Below are positions 21,581 through 33,800 of a DNA stretch of 64,000 bases, in pieces. The DNA is from Brachycybe producta (Eukaryota; Arthropoda; Diplopoda; Playtdesmida; Andrognathidae): the NCBI GenBank assembly GCA_036925085.1, contig JAUPFP010000017.1, positions 964,501-1,028,500 of the forward strand. Direction: 5' to 3'. The position numbers were made by a program, and so were the translations under genes. How positions within the stretch are numbered: the stretch's first letter is position 1; the number at the start of each line of letters is the position of its first letter. The notes beneath the pieces were generated by a model. It saw only the letters and a program-made list of their open reading frames with translations, was not told where the DNA came from and ran no database searches.

Positions 21581-23299
21581 CTAGTGGGGTAACCCGTCAT
21601 AAATGACGGGAGCATCTAGTTTCTTTTTGTGTGACTGTCCGGTTGTCATGAAGCAATTCGCCTTGACCACTTGTGTTTTTTATAAGCACCTTAATATTGT
21701 TACAGGTATGTGAAGACAGGGAGATACAGTCGTGTGCCCCGCCCCTTTATGACTGTCAGACCAAATATCAACCAATTGGAAATTGAAAAGAACGGGGCAT
21801 GTGACGTCAGACCAAATAACAACCAATTCAAAATTGAAAAGAACGGGGCATGTGACATCAGACGACATAACAAAATAATTAAAAGTTGCTGGCCCTCATA
21901 AAAAGGCGGGGAAAACGACTGTATTTTACTGTCTTTACTTGCCTGTCCTAACTATTGTTTGGATTCTTGGATCGGGAGAGTGCAATATAAAGTTGACCAT
22001 GAGAAAAAAGCAGTTCGTTTAAATTTCAATCTGATTAAGTTTTTGTCCTAAAACAATTTACCCTAAAGAAACATTTGCCCTAAAGGGAGATATTGCCCTA
22101 AAGGGAGATACTGCCCTAAAGGGAGATATTGCCCTAAAGGGAGATATTGCCCTAAAGGGACATTTGCCCTAAAAGGACATTTGCCCTAAAAAGACATTTG
22201 CCCTAAAAAGACATTTGCCCTAAAAAGACATTTGCCCTAAAAAAACATTTGCCCTAAAAAAACATTTGCCCTAAAAAGACATTTGCCCTAAAAAGACATT
22301 TGCCCTAAAAAACATTTGCCCTAAAAAGACATTTGCCCTAAAAAGACATTTGCCCTAAAAAGACATTTGCCCTAAAAAGACATTTGCCCTAAAAAGACAT
22401 TTGCCCTAAAAAGACATTTGCCCTAAAAAGACATTTGCCCTAAAAAAACATTTGCCCTAAAAAGACATTTGCCCTAAAAAGACATTAGCCCTAAAAAGAC
22501 ATTTGCCCTAAAAAGACATTTGCCCTAAAAAGACATTTGCCCTAAAGGGACATTTGCCCTAAAGGGACATTTGCCCTAAAGGGACATTTGCCCTAAAGGG
22601 ACATTTGCCATAAAGGGACATTTGCCCTAAAGGGACATTTGCCCTAAAGGGACATTTGCCCTAAAAAAACATTTGCCCTAAGGAGATGTTCCCCTAATGA
22701 GTAGTCTAAATATACAGTAATTGGTTTTAGGGCATATGTTCTTTGAGGGCAAATAGTTTTAGGGCAAATGTTTTTAAGGGCAAGTGGTTTTAGGGCAAGT
22801 TGTTTTAGAGCAAATGTTCTATTAGGGTAAATAGTTTTAGGGTAAATGGTTTTAAGGAAAATGTTCCATGAGGGTTAATTGTTTTTATGGCACAATTGCC
22901 TGTGATAAACTGTAGTTTAATTTTGCTACTATTATCCCCTCCCCTTTTTATATTTGAAACAGAAAATGTGTTTTTCATTTTCTCTGGTGTGCGCATGCGC
23001 GTCGTTTTTTTTTTTTTACTAATTTCATTTCAATTTCAGTCACCCCCTCCCACTTTTCCTCCCTCCACGTTTCTTTCTCGCCCCCCCCTTCTACACTTTC
23101 CATCCAACCTTTCCCCCTCTCCAATTTAATATCATGGGGTTCTTGGATGGGAAGCGTGCAACATATAGTTGACCTTGAGAAAAAAAAAAGCTGTTCATTT
23201 CTTCATTTATTTAAATTTATATAAATTCCGATGTGCTTCAATGGTTGTACAGCGTTATTTCAGACAGAAAGACAGACAGACAGATACACAGACCTGGGA
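21581..23299 (-). mobile_element. Non-autonomous Helitron copy 2, with minisatellite
   Basis: The minus-strand 3' end is the CCGTCATTTATGACGG hairpin followed by CTAG, next to T. The 5' end starts TCCCAGGTCTGTG after an A. Helicase C-terminus remnants (GQLYVALSR type) occur at about 21957-22015 and about 23130-23200. A palindromic insert with ACAGGTA and GTGAAGACAG ends (about 21703-21950) separates the helicase box from the NIKVL tail coding sequence. A minisatellite occupies about 22045-22880. The copy is inserted in a TA-dinucleotide run of foldback copy A. Confidence 0.85.
22045..22860. repeat. 17-18-bp minisatellite with an inversion point, in Helitron copy 2
   Basis: Tandem units of TTTGCCCTAAAAAGACA and TTTGCCCTAAAGGGACA run from about 22045 to 22690. 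After a unique spacer (CCCCTAATGAGTAGTC and on, about 22690-22735) the unit continues in the opposite orientation as TTTTAGGGCAAATG variants. The array is therefore a large imperfect hairpin. Confidence 0.92.
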
Positions 23300-23979
23300 T
23301 ATTATATATATAATATATATATATATATATGTTCATATTTAAACTTGTCCAATATTAAGTTTTCAAAATGCAATGTGCACCTTAAATATATGCCAATCTA
23401 GTTATAGAATGACAAAAAAATTGATAAGTGTGCTTCTATTTTTTTTAAATATTTAAAAATCGCGAATTTTTAACTCTTACGTTAAACTTTATTGACTCCG
23501 CGCTCGTAAGAAAAAAACATCCATTAAAATGTTTGTAAAAATAACTAAAAACATTTTTAAAAAAATCCACAAGTAAACCATAGTGACCCCAACACATTGG
23601 CGCACGTGTTGATTTTTTCTGTTTTTTTAATATTATTTTTTAGGTATTTTACGATCACTTTAATGGATGTTTTTTCTTATTTGGGCGTACTCAATGGAGT
23701 TTAACGAAAGAATTAGAAATTCGTGATTTTGCAATATTTTTTCAAAAATAGAACCACACTTAACAATTTTTTGACATTCTATCACTAGGGTGCACAGTGC
23801 ACTTTGAACCATCAAAATTGAACAACTTTAAATATGAAAAATAAACATATTGCCACGCGACTGTGTATTTCAAGAATTAACGTTTTTTCTTTAACATCGG
23901 GTCTATGGGCTCAATATAAAAGCAATGCTAGCGCTCTTTGTGGAGATTTTTTGAAGTAATTTTGCGATGCAGCCTCTTA

Positions 23980-25238
23980 ATATGCCCAGTGCATTCACTT
24001 CCTTATATTCTACGTTTTGCTGCTACCTAGCATTTAATTTTGATTGTACTTTTTCCTTTGAAGAATAGGCTTCATTTTAACCATACAGCCCCCATATAAT
24101 ATGCATTATATAGATTCTGAGATAATCATCTTCAAACATGGAATGCTTTACTTGCGCCATCTGGTATTTTTGTATTTTAATTTTATTAGAAATTTGCATA
24201 GCTTTTCAGTTATTTTTTATTTCAATATTTATTTTCACATTTTGCAGTGATTTCACAAAATTAGTTTACGCATAATAAAGAAGTTTTACAATTGAATGAA
24301 TGTAATTAAATTGCGATTTAAATCAATGACTTAAATTAAATGATTTAATTAATCCTTCCTGTATGCAAGTTTGCCAAAAAACAGCCAATAAAACATGCAC
24401 TCATCTAAGTTTGAATAAAAAGATAATGCTATCCTGCTAATAATTCACTGCCGACATATTTCTACCTTTAAAAAAACATAGTTGATGCATGCAATCTATT
24501 TAGGGAATCCAATCTCGAGATATGCTCTCAATCCCGGGATTCCATGATTCGGAAAGTCTTCTATGTTCTTATGGCTACTGCTTTGAAATATCAATGTGTT
24601 TCACAACCTCTTATCGAGCATGTTTATGTTACAATTACAATTACAAAAAATACTCTGCAAGCAGCCGGCTGGCCTATGGCAGAGGAATCCTAAGATCCAA
24701 GTGCAGCTAGATGCATTGTCAATTATCATAACTACAAAAACAAAAGAAGCTGCATTGCAAATATAAAAAAAATATAAATGCAGTCTTGACTCATGAGGGA
24801 TGTATTTCTCCATCATTAACTGCTAAAATATAATATGAATGCAAAAACACCGGTAGATTTAAACTCCATCAAGAGGGGAAAAAAATTGAAATTGCTTGTC
24901 ATACTGTACGAGAATCACCACCAGTGTGAGACGGTCGTTGGGGGTAGATATAATTTTGGTCAATAGGAATGCAATGGTTAATTTCCAATAAAACACTGCT
25001 GTAATCAGTATTTTTCCATTTAGTAATTTAGTAACTGCGAATCCCATGCTTTATCGATATCCATGAAGGATTGAAGGCATTAACATGGTTAGTAGAAGGA
25101 AGATGTTGAGGAATTTGCCTATAATGTAATGTTAAAAATAAAGTTAATGAGAAATACTTCCAATAAGGGCGCCGTGTCGCATGTTTGGCCATATATCGCA
25201 ACATTGCTATGGCTGCTTGACTTAAATCATGTAATCAG
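23980..25238. other. Intergenic AT-rich stretch with dispersed repeat pieces
   Basis: I see no gene here. A segment around 24600-24720 (CTGCAAGCAGCCGGCTGG) resembles one at 19875-19960, and ATTTAAATCAATGACTTAAA-like text near 24315 recurs elsewhere in the window. Short open frames show no recognisable protein features. Confidence 0.5.
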
Positions 25239-27251
25239 CAGTGTTGGAGAGTATTTTAAATGCATGTGTACATTAGGGCTGTTCACAAAAAAAATTTTTT
25301 CAATTTTGTTATGCATAGTTGTTTATTTTGTACCTTTTATATAAACATTACTTTGTGCAAAAAATTACTGAGATTAGACTATGCGTAGGGGTTGCTCAAC
25401 TTGCATTTTTTGGCTGCATTTACAGTTACACTAACAGATCAGTTTTATCAACAATAATCTATTATTAACGAGGCTTGTATGCCTTCAGTGTTTCCTTTCT
25501 GGCATCAGGGACTCGTTTCCGGTGGTCTTCAACAACCTGGATCAGTTTTTGCATCTCACGTTCGTTCTTAGTGATGGACTCGTTGAACGTCGACATCAAT
25601 GCAACAGATCGCTCAGCAGAATCATTGACTACCTTCAGCGAATCAACAATGCACTTTGCATCTTTGTACTTTTGAGAGTCCCCCCAGGTCACAGGATCAC
25701 TATTGAAGAGAGAGAGTCACAGTCTATGTGAAGTGAACGCAATGCACACATGGAAGCAGATTTCACCAGATCATGCAAGGCTTTGTTCTCAAGTCCGTGG
25801 CTGTTCTTTAGTTTGATTCCCCTTTCAGTCCAGTCTTTGCAACTTTTTATGGCTGGAAGTTTGTTGGAAAACAAAGCAAGGGGTGTCAGTTCAGGTCCGA
25901 GGTACCACAAATGGGAATCAAGTTTCTTCAATGCAGCCTTTGATACATTTTGATTTACAGCTGGATATTGCTTGATTTTCCGGAATAGTTCCAAGTCATT
26001 TATTGGAGCATCACTCGTCTTCAGACATGAATGAAATCCACGCTTTCACATAAATAAGGCTTACGAACATGCAAAATTCCATTAGATTCTTCTCTTCCTT
26101 AGCGGTTAGCTTCAATTCCATCCGGAAGAGGTACACTTTCAAGCAGTAAATCACCTTTGCCATCCACCTGGCCATGTGATATGCACCGGGTGACTTGAAA
26201 TGATATTCTTTCTCTTTGGGTAAAATCCCAGAACTAGAAGGCATAGCTCCACCATCTCCTTGTAGTCCTCTCGGGGCTTGTACAATTCGTCTGCTGCTAG
26301 GCTATCTCGAAGGAAAATGATAACTTCTTCTTTCAACTCTTGCAAATGTGTCATGTTCACATTGGTCAGTCGTGGGTCAGTAATCGGTCTGAAATTCTTA
26401 TGGTTGATGCCAGGCCAGATCTGCTGGAATCGCTGGAAAAGTGGAATGTTTGGACCTTTAGAAGGTCCAAATAATTCTGAAAAGACACCTCCAACAATTA
26501 GCTCATGAGTGTGGTGACGACAGGCTAAGTAGAGCAAGTTCCTGCCAATCTGTTTCTCCAAAAAAACATATGCACCATTTTGCAGCCGTGTGGCAGTAGC
26601 TCTGCACTTGCTCGTAGTCATATTTTTTAAAGTATAAGTGTCTGAAAACATACATGACAAATTAGGCAATCGATATTTATAAATCCTTAGCATCAACACA
26701 TATAGGTGTGACAGATGAAAATTCAAGGTCATTGAGCAACCTCTAAATGTTATTTGACTGCAAAACTTTTTTGCACATTTTGTGTGTACACCAAGTGCTA
26801 CAAAATGAACCACTATGCATTCAAATTGGCAAAAATATTTTCTCCACCCCTGTGTTTTGAACAACCCTAGTGTACATTTTAAATACTTCTTTTGTATTTA
26901 GTATTTGTAATTGAAATACATCCATTAAATAATGTACTTGTATTTTGAAAGTATTTTTTATTTATAGTATTTTAGTATTCCAATTATAACATGTATTATG
27001 TTATAATTAAAAAAATTTTTACTTTGGCAAAACTTTGACAAAGTTAAATGCAGCTTTGACAGTAATTCCAAGAAGGAATAGATTAAGTGACAAATGCTTC
27101 CAACAGTTCTCTCCAACTCTTCAAGACATATAAGACGAAGTAAATGTTTTAGTATTTTAAATACTTTTTTGAAAATATTTTGTATTTTAAATAAAAGTAA
27201 AAATTTGTATTTTATTTAAAATACTTTTTAAAAGTATTTTCTCCAACACTG
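25239..27251 (-). mobile_element. DNA transposon with hAT-like termini, decayed coding region
   Basis: Terminal inverted repeats read CAGTGTTGGAGA and its complement (CTCCAACACTG). They are flanked by 8-bp target duplications GTAATCAG (25231-25238) and GTAACCAG (27252-27259), differing at one base. CAGTG ends plus an 8-bp duplication are the hAT signature. Inside, on the minus strand, broken open stretches at about 26864-26010 and 25994-25465 contain ACRHHTHELIVGGVFSELFG, GAYHMARWMAKVIYCLKVYL, HLWYLGPEL and VNDSAERSVALMSTF. From memory these match a multi-copy uncharacterised protein family found in several invertebrates; I recognise no standard zinc-finger or hAT catalytic motif in what remains. 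The coding region has several breaks and is presumably dead. Confidence 0.75.
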
Positions 27252-27259
27252 GTAACCAG

Positions 27260-28320
27260 TAATCACCATAATGTAAGATTCGACAATGTCATCTTTCAAA
27301 ATAGGCTGCCCAGAACATTTTTTAAGCATTATGGCATCATTGTGTCATTTTTATGTTGTTTGTTGGCTGCCTTTTTTCACTCCAAAACCGTAAAGTCATG
27401 GCAAAAGAGAAAAATGCAACTGAAACGTCACATTTGATGTAAAAAACCTTCACTTCATTTAAAAGTTAATTCTAATTTGTTTTGTATTATTAAAACATTG
27501 TAACCACTAAAAAATCAATAATTTTTTTACAATTTTTTTAAATTATTAGACATAATTTTGTATGTCTCTCTTATCTGCAATATAACTTGTAACAATTAAA
27601 ATCAACCCATCAATTTTTTCATATTTTTTATTTATATTAAAGACATGTTTTTATGTTTGTCTAATTGAACAAAATTATCTATTGTTTACTTTTTTGTGTA
27701 GTTTTGATTTATATTTTTTTAAATTTATTAGAAGATTTGGCTTTTTTCCATTTCACTGAACATGGTAACACCAAACAGAAATACATAATGCAGCACTACT
27801 TGTGTTGCCAGTGCCACCTATCAACCAATAAATAATTAATCCCCTTTTCTCAACAATCCCACAACCTCTCCCTTCTACTAACCATGGCATTCATTTGGTT
27901 TAATGATGGACAAAGAACTCTTCATCCAAATGTTTCATGAAATATTAATAAAACAGAATTTTTTCAAATGTGTTATATTTTTTTATTATTTTTTCTTTCC
28001 ATTTTTATCATTTTAAATTCAATAATTATTTTTTTTTTATTTTTACAGCTAAAAGCGAACAGCAGTTTTAGTATTCTATGTTGTATACTAATGATTCTGA
28101 AGAGCGTGTTTTATATGCTGCAAAAACAAAATACGCCATTCCTTTTGGCCAAAATGAAATGGAGCAAATCTAACCCCAACAACCATCCAGTGTGGTCCTC
28201 CTTGTTTTTATCTTTCTCATCTTTAATGTATATATCCATGGAAACCAAACTTGTTTATGCTTTTATTAATATAAAAGATCACAATGCTCTCAAACATAGT
28301 GGCATCCCAAAAGCACCTTA
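27260..28320. other. AT-rich intergenic stretch
   Basis: Mostly A/T homopolymer-rich sequence. A short reading stretch near 28085-28170 (SEERVLYAAKTKYAIPFGQN) has a coding-like composition but no clear start, splice context or recognised family. I call nothing here. Confidence 0.4.
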
Positions 28321-28324
28321 GTTG

Positions 28325-29615
28325 TGTGCAAAAAAGGATGTCTGTATGTGTCTGTGTCCGGAAACCCGATTTTGTGGGTCGAACAACTCAAGAACGAAAC
28401 GAGATAAAGACATGCAGTATTTTTTATTTGATTCCGTGGGTCAATATGATGCTCCTGACAAAAAATTAGAAAATTTTACCCAGGGGTTATTTTTTATCTC
28501 TATTGCTCTAAAGAGCAATGGAGGTATATATAATCATGCAAGAAAAGGGGCAAAAAAGGATGTATGTATGTATGTATGTGTCCGGAACCCCGATTTTGTG
28601 TGTCGAACAACTCAAGAACGGAATGAGATAAAGACATGCAGTATTTTTTGACCTCCATTGCTCTTTAAAGCAATGGAGGTATATAGGATCATGCAAGAAA
28701 AGAGGCAAAAAAGGATGTCTGTATGTCTGTGAGGCTGTGTGTGTGTCCGGAACCCGATATTGTTCCTCGAACAACTCAAGAACGGAATGAGATAAAGACA
28801 TGCAGTATTTTTTATTTGATTCCGTGGGTCAATATGATGCTCCTGACAAAAAATTAGAAAATTGTACCCAGGGGTTATTTTTTATGAATTTTTTATAAAC
28901 AAATTTTGAGTTTTTGGTCATAATTTTTTGTGGGTCGAACAACTCAAAAACAGGGCCACCGACAATAAAATGTCATCAGACCTAAAATGATGTACACATT
29001 CTGACGATGAAACTGAAAAAAAAATTGAAATTTTAGAGCGATTTGATATATAAAAGTTCGATTTTTCAAAATCGTAATTTTTTTTCAAAAAGTCGAAATT
29101 CTTCCTCTTTCCAGTTGTAGCATTCGAAAGGGGGACTTTTCTATTATTTAGGAGGGGTGTTCCTTTTTATGTTCTGTTATTATTTTTGTATATTAGAATA
29201 CATGTGACGTATTTTCATTTTAAACCCATATTATTACAAATGAATGACGCATGCGCATCACATGTAACTATGTCATGTACATGAGTACATACATGTGTGT
29301 TTATCTATATACACATGCGCACACATGTGTACAAGTGTGTTAGTACACATGCGCACAAGTGTGTACATGTGCGTTCACATGCGCACAAGCGTGTACATGT
29401 TCGTACACATGCGCGCACGTGCATAAATGTGCGTACACATGCACGCATGTGCATAAATGTGCGTACACATGTGCACAAGTGTGTACGTGTGCGTACACAT
29501 GTGCACAAGTGTGTACGTGTGCGTACACATGCGCACACATGTAACAATGAAAAAAAGTTGGTTATTTGATATATGAAAGCATATATTAAAGCAATGGAGG
29601 TCTATTGGGTTTCTC
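28325..29615 (-). repeat. Inverted copy of the alternating-array element, with extra end segments
   Basis: The unique right part of the 3768-4775 element recurs in reverse complement at about 28820-29290, followed by the array at 29296-29548. The outer end segment (AAAAGGATGTCTGTATGT, GTGTCCGGAACCC) is present three times, near 28332, 28550 and 28707. The junctions near 28505 and 28665 read as back-to-back inverted AGCAATGGAGGTATAT ends. This looks like serial insertion or partial tandem duplication of the same element. Confidence 0.65.
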
Positions 29616-29619
29616 GAAT

Positions 29620-30018
29620 CCCTTGTTATTTGATTCCGTGGGTGAATATGATGCTCCTGACAAGGGGTTATTTTGTTAGGAATTGTGCGTACACATGCGC
29701 ACACGTGTGTACATGTGCGTACACATGTGCACACATGTGTACATGTGCGTACACATGCACACACGTGTGTACATGTGCATACACATGCACACATGTGTGT
29801 ACATGTGCAGACATGTGTACACATGCATACACTTGTGTGCACATGTGTGTACACGTGCATACACATGCATGCACATGTGTACACATGCATGCACATGTGT
29901 ACACGTGCATAGACATGCGTGCACATGTGTACACAGGCAAACACATGCATGCACATGGGCACATGTGTGTACACGTGCATACACATGTAACAATGAAAGA
30001 AAATTGGTTATTTGATAT
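29620..30018 (-). repeat. Second inverted array copy
   Basis: Another CACATGTGTGTACATGTGCG-type array (about 29683-29992) follows directly, with the same right flank (GAAAGAAAATTGGTTATTTG). The unit is more diverged than at 3830-4167, and the purine-pyrimidine alternation is interrupted, for example around 29808. The copy is cut by an LTR fossil at 30019. Confidence 0.7.
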
Positions 30019-30717
30019 TGTGACGAACCCAGTTTGGCTCCTTTGGTAGCAGAACTAAATCTCCTGTTGTCGTCTACTAGGCTGGCTAAAGTAAGCGGCC
30101 TGGCAGATGACAGAAAGGCCAGCAAGGGTCACTGCTAATCCCCAGGTGGAGCAGCCTGGGGGGTATATAATGGTTGCAGCCATTATATACTGGGCAGTGT
30201 GTTGAACCCTGAAAAAAAGAAGATGTGTTGTGCTCTGGGTGTGCCTTATCAGCAGGTGGCCAAGATGGCCACCATTCATCTGTGCCTTTGTTCTTCGAAT
30301 CTTTTGGTTTTTCCTGCAGGGCAAGATGCCTTGCAGATTATTATTGATTAAGTGAGTCTATTCATTCCATTGAATAAATTATTTTTATTTCCTTTATGCA
30401 CTGTGTTCGTGTCAATTATTTCGGGGAAGTTACGACAGGGAGGATGGGGTTCGGCCAGTAGGATTTCCCCGGCACATCACCATCCTGTTTCCAGTATTGT
30501 CGGCCGGTACTTTGCATCAGGTTCCACGGTAGGATCCAACGGGGATCTACCGTGAATGCTTCTCTGCGGTTGGCAGAAATTCACCGTCGACTTGATGAAG
30601 GAACTCCTGACTGGCATCACCCGTGGTCACAGAAAGGCAAGAGGAGGGCTGGCCAGTGCTTCGACCCGTCCCAAGGGAGTTCAGGGGACAGTAAGATGGT
30701 TTGGTTTTGCCGGGGTG
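30019..30717 (+). mobile_element. LTR retrotransposon fossil (one LTR plus a piece of leader)
   Basis: A 419-bp LTR starts TGTGACGAACCC and ends GTTACGACA (30437). It contains a TATATAATGG promoter-like box and an AATAAATT signal. About 280 bp of internal GC-richer sequence follows up to the pyrimidine tract at 30718. The pair of ends (TG...CA) and the start resemble Ty3-type LTRs. No capsid or polymerase region is present and no second LTR is seen, so the element is a truncated fossil inserted into the alternating-array repeat. Confidence 0.6.
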
Positions 30718-30734
30718 GTCTCTCTCTCTTTCTC

Positions 30735-30765
<31 letters not shown>

Positions 30766-30835
30766 CTCTCTTTCTCTCTCTTTCTCTCTCTTTCTCTTTC
30801 TTTCTCTCTCTTTCTCTCTCTTTCTCTCTCTTTCT
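30718..30835. repeat. 118-bp pure pyrimidine (CT-rich) tract
   Basis: Nearly pure TTTCTCTC repeats on the + strand, so the minus strand is pure purine; such tracts can form triplex (H-DNA). It joins the LTR fossil leader on the left directly to a Helitron body on the right that lacks its terminal hairpin. Long open frames across it are composition artefacts. Confidence 0.9.
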
Positions 30836-33800
30836 CGGGAGCATCTAGTTTCTTTTTGTGTGACTGTCCGGTTGTCGTAAAGCAATTCGCCTTGACCACT
30901 TGTGTTTTTTATAAGCACCTTAATATTGTTACAGGTATGTGAAGACAGGGAGATACAGTCGTGTGCCCCGCCCCTTTATGACTGTCAGACCAAATATCAA
31001 CCAATTGGAAATTGAAAAGAACGGGGCATGTGACGTCAGATCAAATAACAACCAATTCTAAATTGAAAAGAACGGGGCATGTGACATCAGACGACATACA
31101 CATCCTATTGTTTGGATTCTTGGATCCGGAGAGTGCAACATAAAGTTGACCATGAGAAAAAAGCAGTTCATTTAAATTTCAATCTGATTAAGTTTTTGTC
31201 CTAAAACAATTTACCCTAAAGAAACATTTGCCCTAAAGGAACATTTGCCCTAAAGGAACATTTGCCCTAAACCCATTTACCCTAAAGGGACATTTGTGCT
31301 GAAACCATTTACCCTAAAGGGACATTTGCCCTAAAGGGACATTGCCCTAAATACATTTGCCCTAAATACATTTGCCCTAAAAGGGCATTTGCCCTAAAGG
31401 AACATTGCCCTAAAGGGACATTTGCCCTAAAGGGACATTTGCCCTAAAGGGACATTTGCCCTAAAGGGACATTTGCCCTAAAGGGACATTGCCCTAAAGG
31501 GACATTGCCCTAGAGACAATGCCCTAGAGACAATGCCCTAAAGGGACATTGCCCTAAAGGGACATTGCCCTAAAGGGACATTGCCCTAAAAGGACATTTG
31601 CCCTAAAAGGACATTTGCCCTAAAAGGACATTTGCCCTAAAGAGACATTTGCCCTAAAGAGACATTTGCCATAAAAGGAGATATTGCCATAAAAGGACAT
31701 TTGCCCTAAAGAGACACTGCCCTAAAGAGACACTGCCCTAAAGAGACACTGCCCTAAAGAGACACTGCCCTAAAGAAACATTGCCCTAAAGGGACATTTG
31801 CCCTAAAGGGACATTTGCCCTAAAGGGACATTTGCCCTAAAGGGACATTTACCCTAAAGGGACATTTGCCCTTAAGGGAAATTTACCCTAAAGGGAAATT
31901 TACCCTAAAGGGACATTTGCCCTAAAGGGACATTTGCCCTAAAGGGACATTTGCCCTAAAGGGACATTTGCCCTAAAGGGACATTTGCCCTAAAGGGACA
32001 TTTGCCCTAAAGGGACATTTGCCCTAAAGGGACATTTGCCCTAAAGGGACATTTGCCCTAAAGGGACATTTGCCCTAAAGGGACATTTGCCCTAAAGAGA
32101 CATTTGCCCTAAAGGGACATTTGCCCTAAAGGGACATTTGCCCTAAAGGGACATTTGCCCTAAAGGGACATTTGCCCTAAAGAGACATTTGCCCTAGAGA
32201 CATTTGCCCTAAAAGGACATTTGCCTTAAAGAGACATTTGCCCTAAAGAGACATTTGCCCTAAAGAGACATTTGCCCTAAAGAGACATTTGCCCTAAGGG
32301 GACATTTGCCCTAAGGGGACATTTGCCCTAAGGGGACATTTGCCCTAAGGGGACATTTGCCCTAAGGGGACATTTGCCCTAGAGGACATTTGCCCTAAAG
32401 GGACATTTGCCCTAAAGGGACATTTGCCCTAAAGGGACATTTGCCCTAAAGGGACATTTGCCCTAAAGGGACATTTGCCCTAAAGGGACATTTGCCCTAA
32501 AGGGACATTTGCCCTAAAGAGACATTGCCCTAAAGAAACATTGCCCTAAAGGGACATTTGCCCTAAAGGGACATTTGCCCTAAAGGGACATTTGCCCTAA
32601 AGAGACATTGCCCTAAAGAGACATTGCCCTAAAAGGACATTTGCCCTAAAGGGACATTTGCCCTAAAGGGACATTTGCTCTAAAGGGACATTTGCTCTAA
32701 AGGGACATTTGCTCTAAAGGGACATTTGCTCTAAAGGGACATTTGCTCTAAAGGGACATTTGCTCTAAAGGGACATTTGCTCTAAAGGGACATTTGCTCT
32801 AAAGGGACATTTGCTCTAAAGGGACATTTGCTCTAAAGGGACATTTGCTCTAAAGGGACATTTGCTCTAAAGGGACATTTGCTCTAAAACGACATTTGCT
32901 CTAAAACGACATTTGCTCTAAAACGACATTTGCTCTAAAAAGACATTTTCCCTAAAAAGACATTTTCCCTAAAGGGACATTTGCCCTAAAAAAACATTTG
33001 CCCTAAAGGGATGTTCCCCTAATGAGTATAAATATACAGTAATTGGTTTTAGGGCAAATGTTCCTAGAGGGCAAATAGTTTTAGGGCAAATGGTTTTAGG
33101 GCAAGTGGTTTTAGGGCAAATGTTCTATTAGGGTAATTAGTTTTAGGGTGAATGGTTTTAGGGCAAGTGTTCTTTGAGGGCAAATTGTTTTAGGGCAAAT
33201 GTTTTTAAGGGCAAGTGGTTTTAGGGCAAGTTGTTTTAGAGCAAATGTTCTATTAGGGTAAACAGTTTTAGGGTAAATGGTTTTAGAGCAAGTGTTCCTT
33301 GAGGGCAAATAGTTTTAGGGCAAATGGTTTTAGGGCAAATGGTTTTAGGGAAAGTGGTTTAAGGGAAAATGTTCTATTAGGGTAAATGGTTTTAAGGAAA
33401 ATGTTCCATTAGGGTTAATTGTTTTCATGGCACAATTGCCTGTGATAAACTGTATTTTAATTTTGCTACTATTATCCCCTCCCCTTTTTATATTTGAAAT
33501 AGAAAATGTGTTTTTCATTTTCTCTGGTGTGCGCTTGCGCGTCGTTTTTTTTTTTTCACTAATTTCAATTTCAGTCACCCCCTCCCACTTTTCCTCCCTC
33601 CACGTTTCTCTCTCGCCCCCCCCCCCTTCTACACTTTCCATCCAACCTTTTCCCCTCTCCAATTTAATATCACGGGGTTCTTGGATGGGAAGGGTGCAAC
33701 ATATAGTTGACCTTGAGAAAAAAAAAAAGCTGTTCATTTCTTCATTTATTTAAATTTATATAAATTCCGATGTGCTTCAATGGTTGTACAGCGTTACTTC

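Larger units (their letters stand above)
21438..23976. mobile_element. Long foldback element flanked by TTAA, copy A (split by a Helitron)
   Basis: Ends GAGGCTAC and GCAGCCTC are inverted and flanked by TTAA on both sides (21434-21437 and 23977-23980). Arms share AAAATCTCCGC, CGATGTTAAAG and CAATATGTTCATAT blocks in opposite orientation. Helitron copy 2 sits inside the left arm within a TA-rich run. The TTAA duplication suggests mobilisation by a piggyBac-type transposase. The element has no coding capacity. Confidence 0.78.

Noticed and set aside
27968-28321. 117-codon hydrophobic open frame
   Set aside because: Made of T-rich low-complexity sequence; hydrophobicity follows from composition and no family is recognised.
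29297-30125. Cys/His/Thr-rich open frames
   Set aside because: Same alternating array in inverted copies; composition is forced by the repeat.
30547-30942. Arg/Glu-rich and Ser/Leu/Phe-rich open frames
   Set aside because: Produced by the CT tract; they cross from an LTR fossil into a Helitron.
22045-33420. CCCTAAA motifs as telomeric repeats
   Set aside because: CCCTAAA is only part of a 17-18-bp unit, always with ACATTTG-type sequence, and lies inside Helitrons; it is not a telomere or interstitial telomeric array.
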